Assembly: GCA_016709335.1 (NCBI GenBank)
Contig: JADJNC010000014.1
Span: 62,001-126,000, forward strand
Source: Candidatus Propionivibrio dominans
GTDB taxonomy: Bacteria > Pseudomonadota > Gammaproteobacteria > Burkholderiales > Rhodocyclaceae
Length of the DNA stretch: 64,000 nt
Direction of reading: 5' to 3'
Positions 8,739 to 16,213 of this stretch are shown piece after piece. The position numbers were made by a program, and so were the translations under genes. Below the pieces are notes generated by a model. It was given only the letters and a program-made list of their open reading frames with translations. It searched no databases and was not told the DNA's origin. The number at the start of each line of letters is the position of its first letter. Position 1 is the stretch's first letter.

Positions 8739-9437
8739 ATGATCGAACTCAAAGACATCCGCAAAGCCTTCAACCAGGGCCGCGACAACGAATTCCATGC
8801 GCTCAACGGTATCGACCTGCATCTTCCAGCGCAGCGTGTGACGGCTTTTCGCGGCCCGAGCGGCTCCGGCAAGACCACTCTGCTGTCGATCATCGGTTGC
8901 CTGTCGCGGCCAACTAGTGGCCGTGTGCGGCTAAAGGAGCGCGACATCTCCGGGCTGCCCGAGCGTTTTCTCACTGACATCCGTCGCCAGACCTTCGGCT
9001 TCGTTTTCCAACAGTTCAACCTGATCAAGGGCTTGTCGGCACTGGAAAACGTGATGCTGCCGGCCTACCCGCTGGGCGGCGACTGGCACGAGCTGCGTGA
9101 GAGCGCCGAACGCCTGCTCGGCGACCTGCGCCTGTCGCACCGCCGTCAGGCTCGCGTCGAGTGGCTCTCGGGCGGTGAGCAGCAGCGCGTGGCCATCGCT
9201 CGCGCGCTGATCAACGACCCGGAAGTGATCATCGCCGACGAGCCGACAGCCAATCTGGATAGCGCGCTGGCGATGGAATTCATGGACATTCTGGAAAAGC
9301 TTTCCGCTGGCGGCAAGACCATCATCCTGACCAGCCACGACCCGCTGGTCGTCGATTCGGCCATCGTGCATCAGGTCGTCGATATGCGAGACGGACGCGT
9401 TGTGCGGCACCTCGCCATGGCCGAAGCGAGCGCATGA
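8739..9437 (+). CDS. ABC transporter ATP-binding protein, LolD/MacB-type
   Basis: This is the ATPase partner of the FtsX-type permease. The 232-residue protein has Walker A GPSGSGKTT, the Q-loop region FGFVFQQFNLIKGLS, the ABC signature WLSGGEQQRVAIARAL, Walker B VIIADEPTANLD and the switch histidine in TSHD. The extended length between Q-loop and signature is usual for LolD/MacB ATPases. ATG 8739 (MIELKDIRKAFNQ) is chosen over TTG 8706 because it matches the family N-terminus. It is separated from the permease by a repeat and overlaps the next gene by four bases (ATGA), so the operon continues. Confidence 0.92.
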   Translation: MIELKDIRKAFNQGRDNEFHALNGIDLHLPAQRVTAFRGPSGSGKTTLLSIIGCLSRPTSGRVRLKERDISGLPERFLTDIRRQTFGFVFQQFNLIKGLSALENVMLPAYPLGGDWHELRESAERLLGDLRLSHRRQARVEWLSGGEQQRVAIARALINDPEVIIADEPTANLDSALAMEFMDILEKLSAGGKTIILTSHDPLVVDSAIVHQVVDMRDGRVVRHLAMAEASA

Positions 9438-10435
9438 TATTCCAGTCGGCGATCATCGCACTGCTGCTCGCCTCGCTGGTCTGCGTTGGCCTGCTGATCG
9501 GTTCGGCGCCATACGCCGTTGACATCATCCGCCACTGGAATATCAACAGCGGCAGCGAGAAGCAACTGCTGCTCGAACGGCGTACTTATCTGTTATCGAC
9601 GCTGCTCGGCTTCGTTTTTGCAACCCAGCTTGTGGCGCTACTGCTCTTTGTTTTCAACGCCGATAAAATGTCTTCGATGTTCGTCGGTGCCATGTGCGCG
9701 GTCGGCACGCTCAATGTCAATGCCTTTGGTTTCCCTGCACTGTTCGCACAAATCGTCGTCTTCTTTCTGGCGGCAAGCTGGCTGGTCATAAACCACGTCG
9801 ACACGCGCGCCTGCGATTATCCGCTGGTACGAATAAAATACATTCTGTTGCTGGCACTGCTCCCTCTGTTGCTGGTCGCTGCCGCACTCCAGTGGCGCTA
9901 CTTTCTCGGCCTCAAGGCGGATGTCATCACTTCCTGTTGCGGCAGCCTGTTTTCGGAAGATGCGAAAGGTCTCTCCGGCGACGCCGCCGCTGCGCCGCTG
10001 TTGCCGACGATGATCGCTTTTTACGCCACTCTTGCACTGGCCGCCGGCGCCGGGTTTTTTTATCGCCTGCGTCAGCGCGGTGCCTACTTCGTCGCCCTGT
10101 TTTCGATGCTGGCCTTTATCGTGGCCATGGCTGGCATCCTCTCCTTCGTCTCGCTCTACATCTATGAGCACCCGCATCACCATTGCCCTTTCTGCGTGCT
10201 CAAACCCGAATACGATTACCAGGGCTACTGGCTGTACCTGCCGCTGTTCATTGGCACCGCAGCCGGTCTCGGCGTCGGTGCGATTCAGCCGTTTGCCCGC
10301 ATTGCCAGCCTGACGAGCATCGTCCCGGCGGTCGCCCGCAAACTCGCCACACTCGCCGGTGTGATGTGGTTATTGTTCGCTGCCGTCGCTTCGTTCATGA
10401 TCGTCAATTCCCGCCTTGTTCTGCTTGCAGGCTGA
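9434..10435 (+). CDS. Multi-TM protein with Cys/His motifs in a copper operon
   Basis: This is a 333-residue integral membrane protein with about eight helices; I do not recognise the family. Polar residues suited to metal binding face the loops: MCAVGTLN after helix 2, SCCGSLF in the central loop (about 172), and a His-rich HPHHHCPFC segment near residue 245. It begins by ATGA overlap with the ABC ATPase gene and precedes two NosL-like genes, which strongly suggests a role in the same pathway, perhaps an additional transport or metal-transfer subunit. That role is inference. Codon use and GC match the neighbours. Confidence 0.75.
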   Translation: MIFQSAIIALLLASLVCVGLLIGSAPYAVDIIRHWNINSGSEKQLLLERRTYLLSTLLGFVFATQLVALLLFVFNADKMSSMFVGAMCAVGTLNVNAFGFPALFAQIVVFFLAASWLVINHVDTRACDYPLVRIKYILLLALLPLLLVAAALQWRYFLGLKADVITSCCGSLFSEDAKGLSGDAAAAPLLPTMIAFYATLALAAGAGFFYRLRQRGAYFVALFSMLAFIVAMAGILSFVSLYIYEHPHHHCPFCVLKPEYDYQGYWLYLPLFIGTAAGLGVGAIQPFARIASLTSIVPAVARKLATLAGVMWLLFAAVASFMIVNSRLVLLAG

Positions 10436-10469
10436 GAGGCCAGCGCCTGCTTGGTTGATGGCGAACCCC

Positions 10470-10486
10470 TGCGACAATTTGCCGCA
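10470..10486. promoter_or_regulatory. Predicted RegA/PrrA-type operator, site 2
   Basis: TGCGACAATTTGCCGCA fits GCGRC-N5-GYCRC. It lies in the 137-base gap before the first NosL-like gene, which suggests an internal promoter in the copper block. Confidence 0.5.
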
Positions 10487-10572
10487 CGACGAAAGTATTC
10501 GATAAGCCTAATATTCTGAACAATCGCCGAAGCGCATTCCGGCCCGATTTTTTTACTTGAAGGAGCAACAGA

Positions 10573-11181
10573 ATGAATCGCCGTGACCTGCTCAAACTCT
10601 CCCTGGCGGCCAGCGCAAGTACCCTCGTCGCCAGCCCGGCCCAAGCCGCTGAAACCTGTTCCACCGATGGCACACCGGCACAATTCACGCCAAAAAAGGC
10701 GGCCGATGCCAATCCGCAGGTCAACGACATCGAGAAGTTTCCCAAGTGTCCCTACTGCGGCATGGATCGCAAGCAGTACCACCACTCGCGCATGCTGATT
10801 CAATACAGCGACGATCTGCCGGATGGCGTTTGCTCGCTGCACTGCGCCGCGATCAGTCTAGCCGTGAACATCGACCGCGACCCCAAGGCCATCTGGGTCG
10901 CCGACAATGCCTCGGCCGCTGAAATCAAGCCGCTGGTCGAGGTCGGCCAGGCGAGCTTCCTGATCGGCAGCCAGATCAAGGGCGTCATGACCAAACGCAG
11001 CAAGGTTGCCTTTGGCAATGAAGAAGCCGCCAAAGCGGCAATGGCGGCCAATGGCGGCGAACTCGGCAATTTCGACAAAGCGCTGCTGGCGGCCTACACC
11101 GACATGTCGCAGGACGCCTCGATGGTGCGCAAGAACCGTGAAGAGCGGCGCCAGCACGGGATGAAGCAGAACAAGGGGTGA
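10573..11181 (+). CDS. NosL-like protein with Tat-type signal
   Basis: This 202-residue exported protein begins MNRRDLLKLSLAASAS and has a twin-arginine-like signal ending near SPAQAAE (about 29). The mature part carries KCPYCGMDRKQY (about 58-69), the CxxCGM motif of NosL, and a second Cys in VCSLHCAA. NosL is a Cu(I)-binding chaperone for nitrous-oxide reductase, and related proteins appear in other copper pathways. No N2O reductase gene lies in the window, so the client is unknown. A strong AAGGAG precedes ATG 10573. The 3' end overlaps the next nosL-like gene by four bases. Confidence 0.82.
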   Translation: MNRRDLLKLSLAASASTLVASPAQAAETCSTDGTPAQFTPKKAADANPQVNDIEKFPKCPYCGMDRKQYHHSRMLIQYSDDLPDGVCSLHCAAISLAVNIDRDPKAIWVADNASAAEIKPLVEVGQASFLIGSQIKGVMTKRSKVAFGNEEAAKAAMAANGGELGNFDKALLAAYTDMSQDASMVRKNREERRQHGMKQNKG

Positions 11182-11681
11182 TCATACGGCGACGCCTCTT
11201 CATGGCGGCGCTTGGCGCTGTGGCCATGATGCTTTCCAGTACGCTGCTTGCCGAAGTGCCGGATTTACCCAAACCGGGCAACAGGGATCTGTGCCCGGTG
11301 TGCGGGATGCTCGTTTCCAAGTATCCGAACTGGATCGCCATTGTCATGTACAGGGACGGTCACGCCCATTTCTTCGATGGTGCGAAGGACCTGTTCAAGT
11401 ATCTCGGCGATCTTCCCAAATATGCACCAGGGCACAAGGCCGCTGACATGGCTGGCCTCTGGGTCACCGAGTTTTACGGGCTGACCCGGATCGATGCGCG
11501 TAAAGCTTACTACGTCACGGGTTCCGACGTACTCGGCCCGATGGGGCATGAATTCGTCCCGCTCGAAAGCCTCAGCGATGCCGAGGATTTCCTCAAGGAA
11601 CATAAAGGCAAACGCATCCTCACCTTCGAGCAGGTGACACCGGATAGGGCCATCAAGCTGGACAAGGGAGTATTCAACTGA
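11178..11681 (+). CDS. nosL: NosL family copper chaperone
   Basis: This 167-residue exported protein has an N-terminal signal (about 1-25, LFMAALGAVAMMLSSTLLA), then DLCPVCGMLVSKYPNW (about 37-52), the CxxCGM copper-binding motif of NosL. The rest fits the NosL fold, with AFFDG-like HFFDGAKDLFKY and GPMGHEFVPL. It starts with GTG at 11178, overlapping the stop of the preceding NosL-like gene as GTGA; an ATG at 11202 is an alternative but would cut the signal. Two adjacent NosL paralogues suggest sequential copper hand-off, which is inference. Confidence 0.87.
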   Translation: MIIRRRLFMAALGAVAMMLSSTLLAEVPDLPKPGNRDLCPVCGMLVSKYPNWIAIVMYRDGHAHFFDGAKDLFKYLGDLPKYAPGHKAADMAGLWVTEFYGLTRIDARKAYYVTGSDVLGPMGHEFVPLESLSDAEDFLKEHKGKRILTFEQVTPDRAIKLDKGVFN

Positions 11682-11885
11682 GCCTGCCGGCGGGGTGCCA
11701 AAGGGTCGGCAGAGTCAACACTGGGCGATCCGTCAGTTCAGTACCCGCTGGAGGCATACCGGCATGGTCGGGCAGCTTGAGAGACGCCACGGGCAAAGGT
11801 TTGGGAGAGTCGAACGAGGTGGGTTCCAGTTCAACTGTGCCCGTGGCGCAGCCACTCTACCGGGACCGGGCGGTTTTTGCGATTA

Positions 11886-11914
11886 GGCAAATTGTCGCGC
11901 GACAATTTGTCGCA
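11886..11914. promoter_or_regulatory. Overlapping RegA-type operators before regB, with perfect palindrome
   Basis: AAATTGTCGCGCGACAATTT at 11889-11908 is a perfect 20-base palindrome. It is nested between two overlapping sites of the GCGRC-N5-GYCRC form: GGC-AAATT-GTCGC (11886-11898) and GCGAC-AATTT-GTCGC (11899-11913). It lies about 135 bases before regB, a natural position for autoregulation. Confidence 0.55.
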
Positions 11915-12049
11915 GCGGCTTGCATGGGTGCTTTGCCTGTCTGGTTTGTTTCGTCCTTGCGAATCCCCGGTGGTGCTCCGCTGGCGTGTAATACGCTTGC
12001 CATGCCATGCGCTACGTCTTAGCATACTTGACCTTATGCTTGCCCCTTT

Positions 12050-13288
12050 ATGACGATCAAGAGTACGGAATCTTCGGTTACCCTGCGCCGGCTGGTTATC
12101 CTGCGCTGGTGGTTGCTTGCCGGCGAAGTGACGGCGATTCTGCTCGTTCCGCCGCTGCTCGATGTGCCGCTGCCAGGGTTGCCGATGCTGGTGGTGGTCA
12201 GCCTTCAGGCACTGGCCAACCTGCTGGTGGCGCGACGACTCAGCCATCGGAACGCTTTTAGCGAGGGTGAGCTTTTCGTGCAACTGGTGCTCGATATTGT
12301 TGCCCTCTCGGTACTGATGTTTCTGAGCGGCGGTGCAGCCAATCCGCTCATTTCACTGCTGCTGCCGCCGGTGGCTATCGCCGCGCTGGCCTTGCCCGCA
12401 CGCCTCGTGGCGATCATTGCCGGTCTGGCGGTGCTGGCTTATTCCCTTCTTAACCTTTTCTATCTACCGCTGCCGATTGCCGACGTCGAACGCGCTGCCC
12501 GCCTGCACCTGACCGGCATGTGGTTCACTTTTGTTGTGTCGGTCACCATGCTGGCCTGGTTTGTCGTGCGCATGACGGCCTCGATCCGGCAACGCGATGT
12601 CGAGCTTGCCGCCGTGCGCGAGCAGGCACTGCGTGACGAGCGCGTCATCGCCCTGGGTGCGGTGGCCGCCGGTGCTGCGCATGAACTCTCGACTCCGCTG
12701 GCGACCATGGCCATCGTTGCCGGTGAACTGGAGCACGATGCCAAGCTCGGTGAGGCGGCGCGTGCCGATATCACCCTGCTGCTCAAGCAGATCGGGGCCT
12801 GCAAGGCAATCATCAGCGGCCTGGCCAGGCAGGCAGGTGCCGAGCGCCTCGACAGCGCCGCAGCGGTTCAGGCCGATCGCTGGCTGGCCGGGGTACATCG
12901 GCGCTGGCTCGAACTGCGACCGCACGTGCTCAGTGACCTGCAACTCCCCAGTCGGGAACCGGCACCGATGATCATCACAGATACGACGCTCGAACAGGGC
13001 CTGCTGAATCTGTTCAACAATGCCGCCGACACCGGGTCGGACGTCAATGTGCTGGCGGCATGGGATGAGCAGTGGCTGACGATTGATGTGCGCGACAGCG
13101 GTCCGGGTTTTGCCCCGTCTGTTCTGGAACAAGCCGGGCGGGTATCATTCCCGGTGCATGAAGGGGGCAGCGGAATCGGCCTGTTCCTCGCTCATGCCGC
13201 GATCACCCGCTTGGGCGGCCAACTTACCCTGCATAACGAAGGTGGCGGAGTTGCACGCATTCGCCTGCCGGCAAAAGCAAGTACCTGA
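12050..13288 (+). CDS. regB: RegB/PrrB-type redox sensor histidine kinase
   Basis: This is a membrane sensor kinase of the RegB/PrrB/ActS family, which responds to respiratory redox state through quinone binding and a redox cysteine. The 412-residue protein has about six N-terminal helices (20-175). GGAANPL (94-100) matches the family ubiquinone-sensing heptapeptide GGxxNPF except for the last residue. The H-box AAHELSTPLATM contains the phosphorylated His211. Cys251 in LLLKQIGACKAI matches the RegB redox cysteine. G-boxes DSGPGFA and GGSGIGLFLA are present. The response regulator follows nine bases later. The promoter carries paired RegA-like sites. Confidence 0.9.
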   Translation: MTIKSTESSVTLRRLVILRWWLLAGEVTAILLVPPLLDVPLPGLPMLVVVSLQALANLLVARRLSHRNAFSEGELFVQLVLDIVALSVLMFLSGGAANPLISLLLPPVAIAALALPARLVAIIAGLAVLAYSLLNLFYLPLPIADVERAARLHLTGMWFTFVVSVTMLAWFVVRMTASIRQRDVELAAVREQALRDERVIALGAVAAGAAHELSTPLATMAIVAGELEHDAKLGEAARADITLLLKQIGACKAIISGLARQAGAERLDSAAAVQADRWLAGVHRRWLELRPHVLSDLQLPSREPAPMIITDTTLEQGLLNLFNNAADTGSDVNVLAAWDEQWLTIDVRDSGPGFAPSVLEQAGRVSFPVHEGGSGIGLFLAHAAITRLGGQLTLHNEGGGVARIRLPAKAST

Positions 13289-13297
13289 AAGCCCAAG

Positions 13298-13828
13298 ATG
13301 GAAAAAATATTGGTCATCGACGATGACGAAACCCTGAACACCGTACTTACGCGTGCGCTGAGCCGGCGCGGTTTTGATGCCGAGGGCGCATGCAATGCGG
13401 AGGCCGCCCTAACCATGGCGCAGCACAGGCCACCGGGTCGCGTCGTGCTCGATCTCAACCTCGCTGGAAATTCAGGCCTGGCGCTGATCGAGCCTCTGCT
13501 GGCGATCAATGCCGATTGCCGCATCGTCGTGCTGACCGGCTATGCCAGCATTGCCACAGCGGTCGATGCGATCAAGCTTGGCGCGGTGCAGTATCTGGCC
13601 AAACCGGTCGATGTCGATACACTTCTTGCCGCTTTCGATGCCGGCGCTCGACCCAATACGGAAGAAGCGCCTGCGGCCGAACCGTTCACCGTCAACCGTC
13701 TCGAATGGGAGCACATCCAGCGCGTGCTGCACGAGCATGATGGCAACATCTCTGCCACCGCCAGGGTGCTCAGGATGCACCGGCGCACGCTGCAACGCAA
13801 GCTGGCCAAGCGCCCAGCCAGGTCATAG
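13298..13828 (+). CDS. regA: RegA/PrrA/ActR-type response regulator
   Basis: This 176-residue response regulator has receiver acidic residues DDD (8-10), phospho-acceptor Asp52 in VVLDLNL, Thr80 and Lys102 (AKPVD). A short linker leads to a Fis-type helix-turn-helix (150-171, GNISATARVLRMHRRTLQRK), almost identical to the conserved RegA/PrrA DNA-reading helix. RegA proteins control respiration, cytochrome and copper-enzyme genes according to redox state. The five matching palindromes in this window are its likely targets. It is co-transcribed with regB and followed by a REP-like repeat. Confidence 0.93.
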   Translation: MEKILVIDDDETLNTVLTRALSRRGFDAEGACNAEAALTMAQHRPPGRVVLDLNLAGNSGLALIEPLLAINADCRIVVLTGYASIATAVDAIKLGAVQYLAKPVDVDTLLAAFDAGARPNTEEAPAAEPFTVNRLEWEHIQRVLHEHDGNISATARVLRMHRRTLQRKLAKRPARS

Positions 13829-13843
13829 CTCAGCGGCCCAAGC

Positions 13844-13940
13844 CGTCATTCCGGCACAAGCCGGAATCCAGAACCTTCGTCTGATATTCGTTATTACATT
13901 CAGATAAACGAACTGGACCCCGGCTTACGCCGGGGTGACG
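13844..13940. repeat. REP-like dispersed repeat, copy B
   Basis: Hairpin TTCCGGCACAAGCCGGAA is followed by a spacer containing CAGATAAACGAACTGG and hairpin CCCCGGCTTACGCCGGGG. It begins CGTCATT and ends GTGACG. It lies between convergent regA and the FixH-like gene, and copy D lies on that gene's other side. Confidence 0.85.
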
Positions 13941-13963
13941 AGCATTGAAATAAGGCTCAGGCT

Positions 13964-14440
13964 TCAGGTTTTATCAACCGGTGCTTCAAACTCGAAGGGT
14001 ACGGCAATGCGCTGGTGCCTGGTTTCGACGAGCAGCGTTACATGCCAGAGCATGCTGCCGGTGATGCACACCGGAAGCATCGCGTCGCCGGAAAAATTCC
14101 CGTCACCGCGCGCATCGAGCGTCTTCCGGTTATACCCCATGTTCATGGTGACGCCGGCAAAATCGATTTCAACCTTGCTCGCCTCGACACCGGAGAGGCT
14201 GACGCTGACCTGCAGTGGCGTGACGACGGGGATTGGATGCGGCGTGATGCTCAGTTCGATTCGCCCGCCACCGGGAACGTCGGCATGGCAGGCCTGCTTG
14301 TGCAGATCGCATCCGGCCACCGGTTCGATGGTCAGATCGGCCTTGGGCAAGAGCAGCGGCGAGTACTTGTAGCCGAACACGGCGACAATGGCCAGGGCCA
14401 GGATGATCGACAGGTCGACAAGGGAAAATGGACTGCGCAT
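13964..14440 (-). CDS. FixH/YtkA-like periplasmic protein, membrane anchored
   Basis: This 158-residue protein begins MRSPFSLVDLSIILALAIVAVFGYKY, one N-terminal membrane anchor, followed by an immunoglobulin-like beta domain. The motif VTMNMGYNRKTLDARGDGNFSG matches FixH/YtkA-type proteins that accompany copper proteins and cytochrome oxidase biogenesis. GCDLHKQAC and MLPVCITGSM add Cys, His and Met residues that could bind copper. ATG 14440 is preferred to TTG 14488 because it puts the anchor at the N-terminus. It is convergent with regA and bracketed by two REP-like repeats. The copper link is inference from family and neighbourhood. Confidence 0.65.
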   Translation of the reverse strand: MRSPFSLVDLSIILALAIVAVFGYKYSPLLLPKADLTIEPVAGCDLHKQACHADVPGGGRIELSITPHPIPVVTPLQVSVSLSGVEASKVEIDFAGVTMNMGYNRKTLDARGDGNFSGDAMLPVCITGSMLWHVTLLVETRHQRIAVPFEFEAPVDKT

Positions 14441-14534
14441 GACAAATAATTTCTCGGTTTTTTCCGGCTTCGGCAAGGGGTGTCTCAAAACCAGCCAGCA
14501 GGTCAGCTCAGGAGCCGCTGATCAAGTATCAAAA

Positions 14535-14631
14535 CGTCATTCCGGCGCACCCCAGGGGTATTTCCTTCGGGGCAAAAGCCGGAATCCAGAAAATTCTAGG
14601 GCTCTGGACACCGGCTTCCGCCGGTGTGACG
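14535..14631. repeat. REP-like dispersed repeat, copy D, with enlarged first hairpin
   Basis: It has the same outer ends (CGTCATTCC and GTGTGACG) as the other copies. The first hairpin loop is expanded by about 25 bases (GCACCCCAGGGGTATTTCCT region), which contains its own small CCCC/GGGG stem. Confidence 0.8.
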
Positions 14632-14723
14632 GTTTATTCAGCGTTTCCACCAAAGATTCTATCCGAATCGACGCCAGTCGCTCGCATCCAAACCGGGCAG
14701 ACACCCCGCTCGCCCAACTTTTT

Positions 14724-15527
14724 CTACCCATCAATCAGGAAGTCGATGACTGACTGCCACCATACTCCGTCGACGCGGCTCATCCAGTCGTTGTGATCGG
14801 CGCCGGGGACGATCCATAGTCGCTTGGGATCGGACAGGCGCTCGAACAGGCGCTGACCGAATTTCGCCGGCACAATGCTATCGTTCCCGGCAATGACGAC
14901 GGCGACACGACCGTGGTATCCGGCGAGATTCTCGACGCTGTCATAGCGGTCGCTCAGCAAGGAGCCGACCGGTAGCCAGGGGTAGTGGTGCTGCGCAATG
15001 CTCTCGATCCTGTCCCACGGTGTGATCAGCAGAACGGCGGCAACGTCGACGTTGTTTGCGACGGCCGCGGCGACGCCCGCGCCTAAAGATTCTCCAGCAA
15101 GCAGCAGTGGCCCCGAAAACGTTCGCCGCGCCAGCGCGAGGGTTTCGACCGCATCGGCAACCAGCGCCTCTTCGCCCAGCTTGCCTGTGCGCGAACCGTA
15201 AGCCGGATATTCAGCCAGAATAACGCGCAGGCCGAGGCGGGTGAACTCGTCGGCATACCAGTCGCGGTGTCCGGCATGCCCGGCATTCCCGTGAAACAGG
15301 ACCACCGTGCCGCGGGCCGGCCCTGCGGGTTCGCGCAGCAGACCCCGGTAGTCGCCCTCACTTGGCCATGCTTTCAAGCCATGGCCACGGGCATCGGAGA
15401 GCACGCTGGCGAGCGGCGGGTTTTCGGGAAAGTAGATCAGACTGTTCTGAAACATGGCGATACTCCCCAGGAACAGAGATACAACGAAGACCAAAGACAT
15501 AATTAACCTGCCTGCGCTAGCCTTCAT
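14724..15527 (-). CDS. Alpha/beta hydrolase, membrane anchored
   Basis: This 267-residue protein has an N-terminal signal anchor (MSLVFVVSLFLGSIAMF) and an alpha/beta hydrolase core. VLFHGNAGHAGHRDWY carries the oxyanion-hole HG motif. The nucleophile elbow is GESLG. NDSIVPAKF supplies the acid and ADHND the histidine. It resembles YfhR/Bem46-type serine hydrolases; the substrate is unknown. ATG 15527 is chosen because it gives the signal anchor; longer upstream frames run through the neighbouring DUF2784 gene. It overlaps that gene by 11 bases, so the two are probably co-transcribed. Confidence 0.85.
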   Translation of the reverse strand: MKASAGRLIMSLVFVVSLFLGSIAMFQNSLIYFPENPPLASVLSDARGHGLKAWPSEGDYRGLLREPAGPARGTVVLFHGNAGHAGHRDWYADEFTRLGLRVILAEYPAYGSRTGKLGEEALVADAVETLALARRTFSGPLLLAGESLGAGVAAAVANNVDVAAVLLITPWDRIESIAQHHYPWLPVGSLLSDRYDSVENLAGYHGRVAVVIAGNDSIVPAKFGQRLFERLSDPKRLWIVPGADHNDWMSRVDGVWWQSVIDFLIDG

Positions 15528-15888
15528 GCCGTTTCGTCCGGTGATGCAAAACGCTGTAGGCAACGACGTTGATGGCGATAGCCGCGATGCCCAATCCAAG
15601 CTGCAACTCGCGCGATAGCGCATGCGGATAGATGATGGGCAGCAGGTAGTGCTCGACAAAACCGCCGTGGTAGCCGGCTTCGCCGCTTAGCCTGCGCAGG
15701 TAGTTTTCCAGTGGCGTGAGCGGACAGACGCGGCCGCTGATTTCGATCAGCCCGGCCCACATTACGGCCGGCAGGTGCAACCAGGCCAGGCGCGGGAATC
15801 GCCAGACCAGCAGGCTCCCCAGCACAACGAAGAGGATGAAGGCCAGGTGAAACAGCAGTATCACGTCGGCCAGAACACGATAGAACAT
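15517..15888 (-). CDS. DUF2784 membrane protein
   Basis: This 123-residue membrane protein has four hydrophobic segments and the DUF2784 pattern: an early LFHLAFILFVVLGSLLVW, then HLPAVMWAGLIEISGRVCPLTPLENYLR and GGFVEHYLLPIIYP. The family has no known function. It overlaps the downstream hydrolase by 11 bases, suggesting translational coupling, and is divergent from the outer-membrane copper receptor. Its promoter region may share the RegA-like site at 16128, although that lies about 240 bases away. Confidence 0.88.
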   Translation of the reverse strand: MFYRVLADVILLFHLAFILFVVLGSLLVWRFPRLAWLHLPAVMWAGLIEISGRVCPLTPLENYLRRLSGEAGYHGGFVEHYLLPIIYPHALSRELQLGLGIAAIAINVVAYSVLHHRTKRHEG

Positions 15889-16127
15889 ATCGGCGGCTCA
15901 CCCCGGGTGGATCCGGCAGGGGGACGATGCAGCATTGAATGGAGAGTACTGAATTCTGGTGATCACTGGCGTTAGCTCACGGGCTTGTTGCCGACGTTTG
16001 AAAGAACCTTATTTTGCACCGGCATGGTGAATGTGTCGTTGAGTTCGTTAATCAACTTGTAACCTGCAACGTTTGGCTTCCTGGTGCCTTTCTTTTCAAA
16101 AACCGACTTTATTATAGACAAAGCGTG

Positions 16128-16144
16128 TGCGGCAATTTGCCACA
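16128..16144. promoter_or_regulatory. Predicted RegA/PrrA-type operator, site 4
   Basis: TGCGGCAATTTGCCACA fits GCGRC-N5-GYCRC and is almost self-complementary. It lies 70 bases before the copper receptor ATG, just after an AT-rich TTATTATAG stretch that could be a -10 region. Overlap with the transcription start would allow repression as well as activation. Confidence 0.5.
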
Positions 16145-16213
16145 TTCCCTTGCTACAGCCAAAAGCATGAAAATCCTGCTCTGCTTCGACTTCATAATTT
16201 AGAGGGGAATTTC

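Noticed and set aside
7438..9437. Identification of the ABC pair as NosFY
   Set aside because: The permease has FtsX/MacB topology with a large extracytoplasmic domain, unlike NosY, and no NosD is present.
11695..11886. 63-codon frame after nosL
   Set aside because: No start signal; Arg/Gly-rich and ends next to the regB operator region.
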